Shown here piece after piece: positions 1 through 5,563 of a stretch of 5,893 nt of DNA (positions are counted from its first letter, which is position 1; every line of letters starts with the position of its first letter). The position numbers and the translations under genes were made by a program. Where the stretch lies: the NCBI GenBank assembly GCA_934630995.1, contig CAKTXU010000131.1, positions 1 to 5,893 on the forward strand, written 5' to 3'. Below the pieces are notes generated by a model. The model worked only from the letters and a program-made list of their open reading frames with translations. It made no database searches and was not told the DNA's origin. This DNA is from an uncultured Eubacteriales bacterium (lineage in GTDB: Bacteria > Bacillota > Clostridia > Oscillospirales > Acutalibacteraceae).

Positions 1-1005
1 GTCGAATACCGTATAGACGGCATCCAGGACTTCCTCCCGGCGGCTCTCCTGCTCCCCGGAGGGCAGATCCAGCAGAACGTCCTCTATTATATGAGGGCCG
101 AATTTGAAACGGCCGCACACAGCGCCCCGCAGTTCGCCGTCTATGAGCAGATAGTAGAGCGTTTCATAAGGGGAAGAAAAGCGTTCTTTTAGCTCTCCCG
201 CCAGAGACTTGACGAGAAAATCGTTGCGCTGGACGGCCAGAATCCCCCGGGGCGCCGGGGACACGGCATCCAGAAGGGCGGCGTCGGCAGGCCGCAGGTA
301 ACCCGCCGTACCCTCCAGTTCGGCTGCCGCCAGAATGCCGTCGGAAACCAGTTTCTCCAGGGCGGCGGTGACCTCCCGCAGCGGCTGCCGATAAAAATCC
401 TTCGCCATGGCGGAGGTGAAAAAAACCTGCCGGTAGGCAAAACGGGGCAGGACGGCTTCCAGCGCCTCGGTCTTGGTCATCCGTCCCGGATTTACAGCGG
501 GAAATTCGCTGTCGAAGGGATACCAGCCCCTGTCTCCATCGCTGTAGGCCTGATCCTCGAATACCAGGAAGGCCTCCTGCAGCCGGTGGAGAATCGGGGT
601 AATCTGCTTGACCAGAAGTCCGGTGATTTCCTTGATGCTTCCGATATTCAGCGGCCCTTCCCGCCTCAGAAGATCCAGCATCCGCCCCTGTTCCAGGGTA
701 AGACGGGGAAGGGGCTTGCAATAGAGGCAGGCGTACAGCTCCAAATCCGCCGCGTCCACATAGGCGACGCCGCCGCCGAACCGGCCCTTGAGGATTTTCC
801 GTCCCCGACGGCGTTCCGCATTGTAAATCCCGTCGTCGAAGCCGGCGTGGGGCGGCAGGGTGGGAGGCAATCCCGGTTCACACCAGCCGATGGTGGGGAC
901 CGGGGATATATCCCGAAACAGCGCGTCGTATTCCGCCGCCGAAACGGGGGTGTAAAAATGCTGGCGCTCCATGCGCAGGGCGACGGCCGACTCCTTATTC
1001 AACAT
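1..1005 (-). CDS. Winged-helix, AlkZ-related (YcaQ/HTH_42-like) protein, C-terminus cut by the window edge
   Basis: This frame is open from the ATG at 1005 to the left edge, giving 335 residues with no stop, so the C-terminus is missing. An AGGAGG six bases before the ATG supports the start, which overlaps the end of the flavodoxin gene by 11 nt. The N-terminus (ALRMERQHF, residues 9-17) and a GRFGGGVAYVDAADLELYA block (75-93) precede a winged-helix-like segment around 106-150. That segment ends in AFLVFEDQ and GWYPFD (145-165). A second helix-turn-helix-like stretch lies near 196-235. A beta-rich C-terminal part (about 255-315) contains LYYLLIDGELRGA. This order resembles the winged-helix superfamily that includes the AlkZ/YcaQ interstrand-crosslink DNA glycosylases. 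I do not see the QxQ/QxD catalytic motif of those enzymes, so glycosylase activity is doubtful. Family assignment is from memory of the fold's pattern and is moderate; being coding is nearly certain. Confidence 0.72.
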   Translation of the reverse strand, partial: MLNKESAVALRMERQHFYTPVSAAEYDALFRDISPVPTIGWCEPGLPPTLPPHAGFDDGIYNAERRRGRKILKGRFGGGVAYVDAADLELYACLYCKPLPRLTLEQGRMLDLLRREGPLNIGSIKEITGLLVKQITPILHRLQEAFLVFEDQAYSDGDRGWYPFDSEFPAVNPGRMTKTEALEAVLPRFAYRQVFFTSAMAKDFYRQPLREVTAALEKLVSDGILAAAELEGTAGYLRPADAALLDAVSPAPRGILAVQRNDFLVKSLAGELKERFSSPYETLYYLLIDGELRGAVCGRFKFGPHIIEDVLLDLPSGEQESRREEVLDAVYTVFD

Positions 1006-1441
1006 GGGAAGCCTCCTCTTGAGTCCTTTCTTCGACGATACGGGCTGCAAACGCAGCGGCGTCTGCCAGGTCGGCCCTGTCGGGATGACCGAAGCCAAAC
1101 AAAAGGAAAGCGCCCCGGCAGAGGAATTCCTCACCGGCCACTGGAATGCCCCGGTCCTCCAGATGCCGGCGGAGGGTTTCCTGACGCGCGGCCTTTGTCG
1201 CGCAGGAGGTGAGAAGAACCGCCTGCTTGATTGCTCCGGGCTCCAGTCCATCGGCAAAGACAAGCATTTCGGGCAGGCTCTGACCGCCGTACAGCCCGCC
1301 CGCGATAAAGAGCAGGCCGGCATTTTCGATGGCGGGCTTTTCCCGGATATCCACGCAGGGTACGCCCAGCTTATCCGCCACGGCTTTGGCGATTTTTTTG
1401 GAGTGGCCCGTCTTAGAAGCGTAGACGACGGCGATGCGCAT
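995..1441 (-). CDS. Flavodoxin-family protein (FMN-binding electron carrier)
   Basis: The protein has 148 residues, a normal length for a short-chain flavodoxin. It opens with a hydrophobic beta strand (MRIAVVYA) followed by the FMN phosphate-binding loop SKTGHS at residues 9-14, a variant of the S/T-x-T-G-N-T signature, then helix KKIAKAVA. A second strand, AGLLFIAGGLYGG, and a later AVLLTSCATKAA segment fit the alternating alpha/beta fold. The tail GAFLLFGFGHPDRADL resembles clostridial flavodoxin-family proteins. Flavodoxins shuttle electrons one at a time in the cytoplasm. The frame stays open upstream to 1693, but that would run through a terminator and a promoter; the ATG at 1441 has GGGGGA seven bases upstream and begins the first strand. 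It is the first gene of a two-gene unit with the AlkZ-related gene. Its partner is unknown. Supplying the nearby radical-SAM activase is a reasonable inference. Confidence 0.86.
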   Translation of the reverse strand: MRIAVVYASKTGHSKKIAKAVADKLGVPCVDIREKPAIENAGLLFIAGGLYGGQSLPEMLVFADGLEPGAIKQAVLLTSCATKAARQETLRRHLEDRGIPVAGEEFLCRGAFLLFGFGHPDRADLADAAAFAARIVEERTQEEASHVE

Positions 1442-1471
1442 ACCGATTCCCCCGATGCGTTTTATGTGCCT

Positions 1472-1501
1472 ATTGTACCCTGTCCTTGGGGGCAGGGTCA
1501 A
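1472..1501 (-). promoter_or_regulatory. Sigma-A-type promoter for the flavodoxin/AlkZ-related unit
   Basis: On the minus strand a TTGACC -35 box (1501-1496) is followed after 18 bases by TACAAT (1477-1472). Transcription would begin near 1466, leaving a leader of about 25 bases before the ATG at 1441. It lies just past the terminator of the upstream operon, which is where an independent promoter is needed. The spacer contains an imperfect dyad, listed separately. Confidence 0.72.
1478..1497. promoter_or_regulatory. Imperfect dyad in the promoter spacer, possible operator
   Basis: These 20 bases read CCCTG..CC....GG.CAGGG. Seven of ten base pairs are Watson-Crick about the centre and the other three are G-T type. 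The dyad fills the spacer between the -35 and -10 boxes of the flavodoxin promoter. A repressor, or a DNA-distorting activator of the MerR kind, could bind here. The region is GC-rich, so chance is a real alternative, and no regulator for this site is visible nearby other than the IclR protein. Confidence 0.35.
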
Positions 1502-1526
1502 GAGTAAAGCGAAAAAACGTTCGCAC

Positions 1527-1568
1527 AAAAATCCCCCGCCGGTCATTCGACGGTCCGGCGGGGGATTT
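1527..1568 (-). terminator. Rho-independent terminator after the lyase/activase operon
   Basis: A perfect 14-bp inverted repeat (arms 1568-1555 and 1542-1529, with a GC-rich core) encloses a 12-base loop. On the minus strand it ends in a run of five T. It begins 16 bases after the stop codon of the activase gene. Read on the plus strand it has only three T after the stem, so it should act in the minus direction only. Confidence 0.93.
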
Positions 1569-1583
1569 GGGAATATCGTCATC

Positions 1584-2504
1584 TCAGACGAGGTGAACCG
1601 GCGTTCGGGTGTGGGATTGCAGGAACGAACAGAAATCTTCCGCGTGGCCTCGTGGAAGACAGCGATCCTCCGGATAGGCGCACGCCTTTTCAAGCGCCGT
1701 GTATTTGCTGAGGCCGAAGGGATGATAGGGTTCGATATCTATCCCCAGCAGCGTGGGCATGGAATCGGCCAGCCGGGCCAGGGCCAGCGCATGTTCCTCC
1801 CGCAGATTCCCGTTCTCTATCAGGGGACAGCGAAGGACAAGTGCGGCTCCCGCCCGCGCCAGCTGACGGAGATTGTCCAGAATCGGTGCCAGCTCTACCC
1901 CGGTCAGGGCTTTGTGCCGATGGGGATCGGTTTCCTTGATATCATACAGAATTAAATCCGTATACGGCAGAAGCGCCGTCAGAATACCCGCCTCACCGTA
2001 CCCGCTGGTCTCCAGGCAGGTGTGGAGCTTCTGCCGCTTAGCGGTCTGGAGAAGGGCGAGCGTAAAGTCCGGCTGTGCCAAGGGTTCCCCGCCGGTCAGG
2101 GTGATCCCGCCGTCGTTTCCATAAAACGGCCTGTCGCAGGACAGCGCCTCCATCACCTCTGCCACGGTTATGGAGCTTCCCGCAAGCCTCAGCGCCTCCG
2201 TCAGGCACGCTGAGGTGCAGCGTCCACAGCCCCGGCAGCTTTTTCGCCGGAATATATGGCGGCCCTTTTCAAACACATGGCACTGCCAGGGACACACGGC
2301 GGCGCAGCTGCTGCACAGCGTACATTTGTCGCGGTACAGCAGCAGCTCCGGCTGGCGGCTCTGCCCCTCCGGGTTATGGCACCAGGCGCACCGGAGAGGG
2401 CAGCCCTTGAGGAATACCGCTGTACGGATCCCGGGGCCATTGTCCAGGGAGAAGTGCTGGATATCAAAGACCATTCCGGCGGTCCGAAGCTCGCCGCAGG
2501 TCAT
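1584..2504 (-). CDS. Glycyl-radical enzyme activating protein (radical SAM, with two extra 4Fe-4S clusters)
   Basis: This 306-residue protein would use S-adenosylmethionine and a reduced 4Fe-4S cluster to form the 5'-deoxyadenosyl radical that takes a hydrogen atom from the glycine of the neighbouring lyase. The radical-SAM motif CX3CX2C is at Cys35, Cys39 and Cys42, inside GCPLRCAWCHNPEG, preceded by the activase signature DNGPGIRTAVFLKG (21-34). Two ferredoxin-like motifs follow: Cys61/64/67/71 and Cys90/93/96/100. GGEP lies at 138-141, the SAM-binding motif. HTCLETSGY (161-169), YDIK (187-190) and PYHPFGLSKY (259-268) are also typical. The two-cluster insert is characteristic of activases for non-PFL glycyl radical enzymes and is absent from the short pyruvate formate-lyase activase. 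The ATG at 2504 overlaps the lyase stop codon by 1 nt and has GGAGG seven bases upstream, implying coupled translation. An in-frame extension to 2690 would lie inside the lyase gene and is rejected. Confidence 0.95.
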   Translation of the reverse strand: MTCGELRTAGMVFDIQHFSLDNGPGIRTAVFLKGCPLRCAWCHNPEGQSRQPELLLYRDKCTLCSSCAAVCPWQCHVFEKGRHIFRRKSCRGCGRCTSACLTEALRLAGSSITVAEVMEALSCDRPFYGNDGGITLTGGEPLAQPDFTLALLQTAKRQKLHTCLETSGYGEAGILTALLPYTDLILYDIKETDPHRHKALTGVELAPILDNLRQLARAGAALVLRCPLIENGNLREEHALALARLADSMPTLLGIDIEPYHPFGLSKYTALEKACAYPEDRCLPRGHAEDFCSFLQSHTRTPVHLV

Positions 2505-4567
2505 TAACGCCCCTCCTGCGTTCGGGCAATCAGCGCATCCTGCAGCCGCTCGTTCAGTACGACAAAGTATTGGCTGTGCCCGCTGATGCGTATGAGCAGG
2601 TTGGGGTGGTTTTCCGGGTGGAGTTTTGCATCCTTGAGCACTTCCGCGTCCTGCACGTTGATCTGGAGATGATAGCCGCCCAGCTGACAATAGGTTTCGA
2701 TGAAATGCCGGATTTTCTGCCGTCCTGCGGCTGTGCGCAGGACGTCGGGTGGCAGGCTGACGGTCACGGGACAGCCGTTGGCAAACAGATCGAGCCGCTG
2801 CGAGCAGACGGAGATGACCAGGGAGGTCGGGGACACTTCCTGAACCAGCTCCGATGGAGCGGCGCCGTAGGAGAGCCGTTCACCATTGCGGCGTCCGTCC
2901 GGTGTGGCGGGATAGTGCTCCGTCTCCACATCACACATCCACCTGAACAGGGAAGGGGACAGGCGGACATCGTGGTTCAGACGCGCCTGAATCGCCAACT
3001 GACCCAGCTGCTCCGTCAGACGCCGGGCAATGACGTTGGAGCAGGCGTTGTCGGTGCCGAATTTGCCTTTCAGACGGCGGCATTCGGTGCAGAAGCGGTC
3101 ATCGGGGAAGTTTTGGCTCACCTGCTGCCAAAGGGTGTCCAAGGTGGTGCTCCGGCGTTCAAAAATAAGCTGCTGAACGACATACAGACTGTCGACCAGG
3201 GTGCCTATACCAAACATGTTCAGACCGATCCAGTTATATTTTACACCGTATTGCTCCGGAACCAGTCCCTTTTCAATGCAGTCTCCCGCCACGCAGGCCC
3301 AAAAGGGTGAGGCAACTTGCCGGGCCAGAAAATCGCGATAGTCTTGATAGAGCGGGAGGTAAACCTCCTCAAATTGCTGCCCGACGAACGCTAAAAAATC
3401 GTTATAGAACTCATCAAAATCGGTGTAGGCATCCTGATGATGGAGCGACAGATAATCGAGTATCAGTTTGGGAAGGTCAAAGCTCAAAGCCGTGGTTTTC
3501 CCAAAAGCGTTCGCCTGCGGTACGGCCTCGTAGCATCCGATGATGGCGTACTCACGGGCATCGGCCGGCGGCACATCCATATTCAGCAGGGAGGCAACGA
3601 CGGTCTGGTTCGCAAAGAAGGCAGGGTTGCCGATACCGGTCGCGACGCATTGCAGGGCTTCCTCCCACAGCTCATCCGATAGCCCTGGATGCAGCAGGAG
3701 GGAGAGGGAGGGCTGGCGAAGCCGGCTTAAGCGCTGCGCACGGATAAACAGCCGGGTCAGCTCGTTTTCCACGGGACGGCCTTCGGCGTCCACACCGCCC
3801 AGGGCCAGGTTCTGAGAGGGATCACAACCGCGTGAGGTTCTCTCGCAAAAACACAGCAGCCATTCCTCGGCGGCGGCGTCATCCAGAAGACCGCTGTCTA
3901 TATCGCGGCGGTAAAACCGATACAGGTATTGATCCATACGGCCAAAGGACATGCTGTTCGCTCCCAGACCTTCCAGATGCAGGAAAATCTGCGTGAAATA
4001 GATGAGCTGCAGGGCTTGGCGGAAGGATTCGGGAGCTTTGAAGGCGATGTGCCTGCAATTGGCAGAAATCATTTCCAATGCGGCCTTCCGGACGGGATCG
4101 GCGGTTTTCTCCGCACAGGCCGCCGCTTCCTCAGCATAGCGCCGAATGAAATGAGAAAAGGCATGCAGCACCTGCCGGAACGCCTGCCGGTTGATCCATT
4201 CGACGCTGCCGGCGCATGACCGGTCCGACTCCTCCACCAGCCGGAGAACACCTTCGACGCCGATCCGCAGAAAGCGGTCGTAATCGGCGGAATAATGGCC
4301 CTCATTGGAATACATCTGATATTCTGTGGGGGCGAAGGGAACCTCGTATATATCGGTACCCACCAGCAGCTCTTCCTCATTTATCCGCACGGGTAATTCC
4401 GCCGCCACCGCGGTCAGATAGTCGGCCATACGGGTGACCGGCGGCTCCCCGCGATTTGCCCCGCATACCTGGCGGAAAATCGCCCATAAGGCCTGTTGAT
4501 CGGCTACATCCTTATCACTGGGAGTACAGCTGAAATGCTTCTGAATGTATGCCGCCCGATTTTTCAT
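2504..4567 (-). CDS. Glycyl radical enzyme of unassigned substrate (PFL/glycerol-dehydratase superfamily)
   Basis: The protein has 687 residues, shorter than pyruvate formate-lyase (about 760), glycerol dehydratase (about 790) or choline lyase (about 850). The C-terminal radical loop LLIRISGHSQYFVVL places the glycyl radical at Gly663, and the usual Tyr or Phe after it is His664. The thiyl site is IIGCYE (342-347), giving Cys345 and the catalytic Glu347. True pyruvate formate-lyase needs two adjacent cysteines; here the second is Tyr, so a formate acetyltransferase label would be wrong. Other family landmarks are EGHYSADYDRFLRIGVEGVL (89-108), YLYRFYRRDI (214-223), GDCIEKG (428-434), KFGTDN (502-507), TPDGRRNGERL (555-565) and GGYHLQINV (630-638 region). 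By ungapped spacing, the Asp needed for diol dehydration in glycerol dehydratase (Cys+14) is Thr359 here, which argues against a diol dehydratase. There is no N-terminal microcompartment-targeting extension, and no shell genes are in the window. GGAGG, abutting the regulator's stop codon, sits eight bases before the ATG. Confidence 0.96.
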   Translation of the reverse strand: MKNRAAYIQKHFSCTPSDKDVADQQALWAIFRQVCGANRGEPPVTRMADYLTAVAAELPVRINEEELLVGTDIYEVPFAPTEYQMYSNEGHYSADYDRFLRIGVEGVLRLVEESDRSCAGSVEWINRQAFRQVLHAFSHFIRRYAEEAAACAEKTADPVRKAALEMISANCRHIAFKAPESFRQALQLIYFTQIFLHLEGLGANSMSFGRMDQYLYRFYRRDIDSGLLDDAAAEEWLLCFCERTSRGCDPSQNLALGGVDAEGRPVENELTRLFIRAQRLSRLRQPSLSLLLHPGLSDELWEEALQCVATGIGNPAFFANQTVVASLLNMDVPPADAREYAIIGCYEAVPQANAFGKTTALSFDLPKLILDYLSLHHQDAYTDFDEFYNDFLAFVGQQFEEVYLPLYQDYRDFLARQVASPFWACVAGDCIEKGLVPEQYGVKYNWIGLNMFGIGTLVDSLYVVQQLIFERRSTTLDTLWQQVSQNFPDDRFCTECRRLKGKFGTDNACSNVIARRLTEQLGQLAIQARLNHDVRLSPSLFRWMCDVETEHYPATPDGRRNGERLSYGAAPSELVQEVSPTSLVISVCSQRLDLFANGCPVTVSLPPDVLRTAAGRQKIRHFIETYCQLGGYHLQINVQDAEVLKDAKLHPENHPNLLIRISGHSQYFVVLNERLQDALIARTQEGR

Positions 4568-4575
4568 GAGAAACG

Positions 4576-4582
4576 CCTCCTT
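4576..4582 (-). promoter_or_regulatory. Ribosome binding site of the lyase gene, overlapping the regulator stop codon
   Basis: AAGGAGG (4582-4576) shares its two A bases with the TAA stop of the IclR gene and lies eight bases before the lyase ATG at 4567. This fixes the lyase start. With only 13 nt between the two genes and no terminator or clear promoter there, it supports co-transcription and translational coupling. Confidence 0.85.
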
Positions 4583-5378
4583 ATTTTTCTTGTACAGTCT
4601 GTTCAGGCAACCAGCCCATAGTGAAAGAAGTCTCGTAAGCAGCAGCTTTCAATGGCTCCAGAACGCGGGAACACAGTTCCACGGCGCTGCCGTATACCGT
4701 AGAGGAGGCGGCACAGACAGCCGCCTGTATGGCGCCGGTATGATCGAAAATCGGGACGGCGCAGCAGACAATCCCATGGGCGTATTCCTCCTCGTCCAAC
4801 CCATAGCCCTGGATACGAATATGAGAGATTTCATCCCGCAGGACGGCGCGGTCCGTAATAGAGCGGTCTGTTTTGTTCGCGGAGTTTTCCACGATTTCGG
4901 CGGCATAAAACTGCTCCTGGAAATCCTGTGCCTGATAGGCCAGGAGAACCTTGCCGGGCGCTGTACGGTGCAGAGGGTATTCCACCCCGAGTTCACTGGC
5001 TACGCGGACCTCCCGCCGACAGGTGAAATTCTGGATCAAAAAACAGGTCATATCCCTGCGGATATACAACTGGGTGGTTTCGTTGATTGTATCGGACAAG
5101 GCTTTCAGGATGGGAAAGGCGACTTCGTAAACGGTCATACGATGCAGAACCCTGCTGAACAAACGGAATGGCTTGAGGGTCAGCTGGTATTTAGCAAAAG
5201 CTTCCTCCGAGCGGGTGACCCAGCCGTTTTGCGTGAGGGTATGCAGAATCCGAGAAACCATGGTTTTGTTGAGTCCCATTTGCCTGCTGATACTGGCGAT
5301 GGTGAGCGGTTCGCCGGATTCGGACAAGAGATCCAGCAGGGACAGAGCGTAATCGACAGCGGGTGTTTCAGACGGCAT
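4581..5378 (-). CDS. IclR-family transcriptional regulator
   Basis: From the ATG at 5378 the protein has 265 residues, the usual size for the family. An N-terminal winged helix-turn-helix occupies about residues 7-65, with the HTH in LTIASISRQMGLNKTMVSRI (25-44) followed by LHTLTQNGWVTR. The effector-binding domain spans about 85-250 and carries PLHRTAPGKVLLA (135-147) and GYGLDEEEYAHGIVCCAVPI (191-210), both standard IclR landmarks. IclR proteins bind small organic ligands and usually repress, sometimes activate, adjacent catabolic genes and themselves. Here it is the first gene of the operon with the lyase and activase, so it probably senses the lyase substrate or product and controls its own promoter. 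The start is uncertain. The frame is also open to an ATG at 5420 (279 residues), but that one has no ribosome binding site upstream. The ATG at 5378 fits family length better, yet its nearest good Shine-Dalgarno is 30 bases away. Confidence 0.93.
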   Translation of the reverse strand: MPSETPAVDYALSLLDLLSESGEPLTIASISRQMGLNKTMVSRILHTLTQNGWVTRSEEAFAKYQLTLKPFRLFSRVLHRMTVYEVAFPILKALSDTINETTQLYIRRDMTCFLIQNFTCRREVRVASELGVEYPLHRTAPGKVLLAYQAQDFQEQFYAAEIVENSANKTDRSITDRAVLRDEISHIRIQGYGLDEEEYAHGIVCCAVPIFDHTGAIQAAVCAASSTVYGSAVELCSRVLEPLKAAAYETSFTMGWLPEQTVQEK

Positions 5379-5408
5379 ATCTGATTCGCACGATTCTAAA
5401 CCGCGCAG

Positions 5409-5431
5409 CCTCCTTAACATTTAATGGACAT
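5409..5431 (-). promoter_or_regulatory. Displaced Shine-Dalgarno and five-codon leader ORF before the regulator
   Basis: The leader has a near-perfect AAGGAGG at 5415-5409, but no ATG, GTG or TTG follows at normal distance. The ATG at 5420 lies before it. The in-frame ATG at 5378 lies 30 bases after it, with a possible 5-bp stem (GCGCG/CGTGC, about 5406-5388) between them that could shorten the effective distance. A tiny ORF, MSIKC (5431-5414), ends with a TAA that overlaps this Shine-Dalgarno. Its own start lacks a good ribosome binding site. Whether any of this regulates translation is speculation; the sequence facts are certain. Confidence 0.4.
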
Positions 5432-5454
5432 ATATGTTTTATCGTTTTATATGT
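5428..5454. promoter_or_regulatory. AT-rich inverted repeat downstream of the regulator promoter, candidate operator
   Basis: ACATATA (5428-5434) and TATATGT (5448-5454) form a 7-bp inverted repeat with a 13-base spacer. The left arm is also part of a perfect 10-bp palindrome, ACATATATGT (5428-5437). On the minus strand ATAAAAC occurs twice, separated by one G, inside the dyad. The element lies from about the transcription start (near 5457) onward, a position where a bound protein would block the operon. Autoregulation by the IclR protein is the obvious guess. AT-rich sequence makes chance palindromes more likely. Confidence 0.45.
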
Positions 5455-5463
5455 GTTACAATT

Positions 5464-5492
5464 AATATAGTGCGTTCTACTTTTTTTGTCAA
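5464..5492 (-). promoter_or_regulatory. Near-consensus sigma-A promoter of the IclR-lyase-activase operon
   Basis: On the minus strand TTGACA (5492-5487) is followed after exactly 17 bases by TATATT (5469-5464). The -35 box is perfect and the -10 box differs at one position. The expected start is an A near 5457. A promoter this strong in front of a regulator and an oxygen-sensitive enzyme suggests it is held in check by a repressor, consistent with the dyad just downstream. Confidence 0.88.
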
Positions 5493-5512
5493 GGCTTTTG
5501 CCGGAATTTGTT

Positions 5513-5541
5513 TTGCCCTCAACCTGAAAATATGGTACGAT
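5513..5541 (+). promoter_or_regulatory. Probable promoter of yaaA, extended -10 type
   Basis: TTGCCC (5513-5518) is followed after 17 bases by TACGAT (5536-5541), preceded by TGG so that a TGn extended -10 element is present. Transcription would start near 5548, only about 16 bases before the yaaA ATG but still including its ribosome binding site. The TTTTGCC at 5511-5517 also occurs at 5496-5502, a 7-base direct repeat 15 bases apart in the shared regulatory region. Confidence 0.6.
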
Positions 5542-5563
5542 ACGAGGGAAGGGAGGGAGCGCG

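Noticed and set aside
586..1507. Two plus-strand open frames of 208 and 178 codons at the left end
   Set aside because: They are antisense to the AlkZ-related and flavodoxin genes, rich in Arg, Gly and Pro, and lack recognisable domains.
1527..1568. Terminator hairpin as a repeat-array or mobile-element end
   Set aside because: It is a single perfect stem with a T-run at the end of an operon, fully explained as a rho-independent terminator; no second copy is in the window.
1442..1693. N-terminal extension of the flavodoxin frame up to 1693
   Set aside because: It would cross the terminator, the promoter and the end of the activase gene; the flavodoxin fold starts at the ATG at 1441, which has a ribosome binding site.
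2505..2690. N-terminal extension of the activase frame up to 2690
   Set aside because: It overlaps the essential C-terminal radical domain of the lyase, and a good ribosome binding site precedes the ATG at 2504.
2570..3310. Plus-strand open frame of 246 codons within the lyase gene
   Set aside because: It lies opposite conserved glycyl radical enzyme sequence and looks like a shadow of GC-rich coding DNA.
2504..4567. Calling the lyase pyruvate formate-lyase (pflB)
   Set aside because: The adjacent cysteine pair needed for pyruvate cleavage is absent (Cys345-Tyr346), and the partner activase carries the two-cluster insert typical of other glycyl radical enzymes.
4545..5384. Plus-strand open frame of 279 codons antisense to the IclR gene
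   Set aside because: It is a mirror of the regulator frame, has no family features, and lacks a ribosome binding site; the minus-strand frame shows clear IclR motifs.
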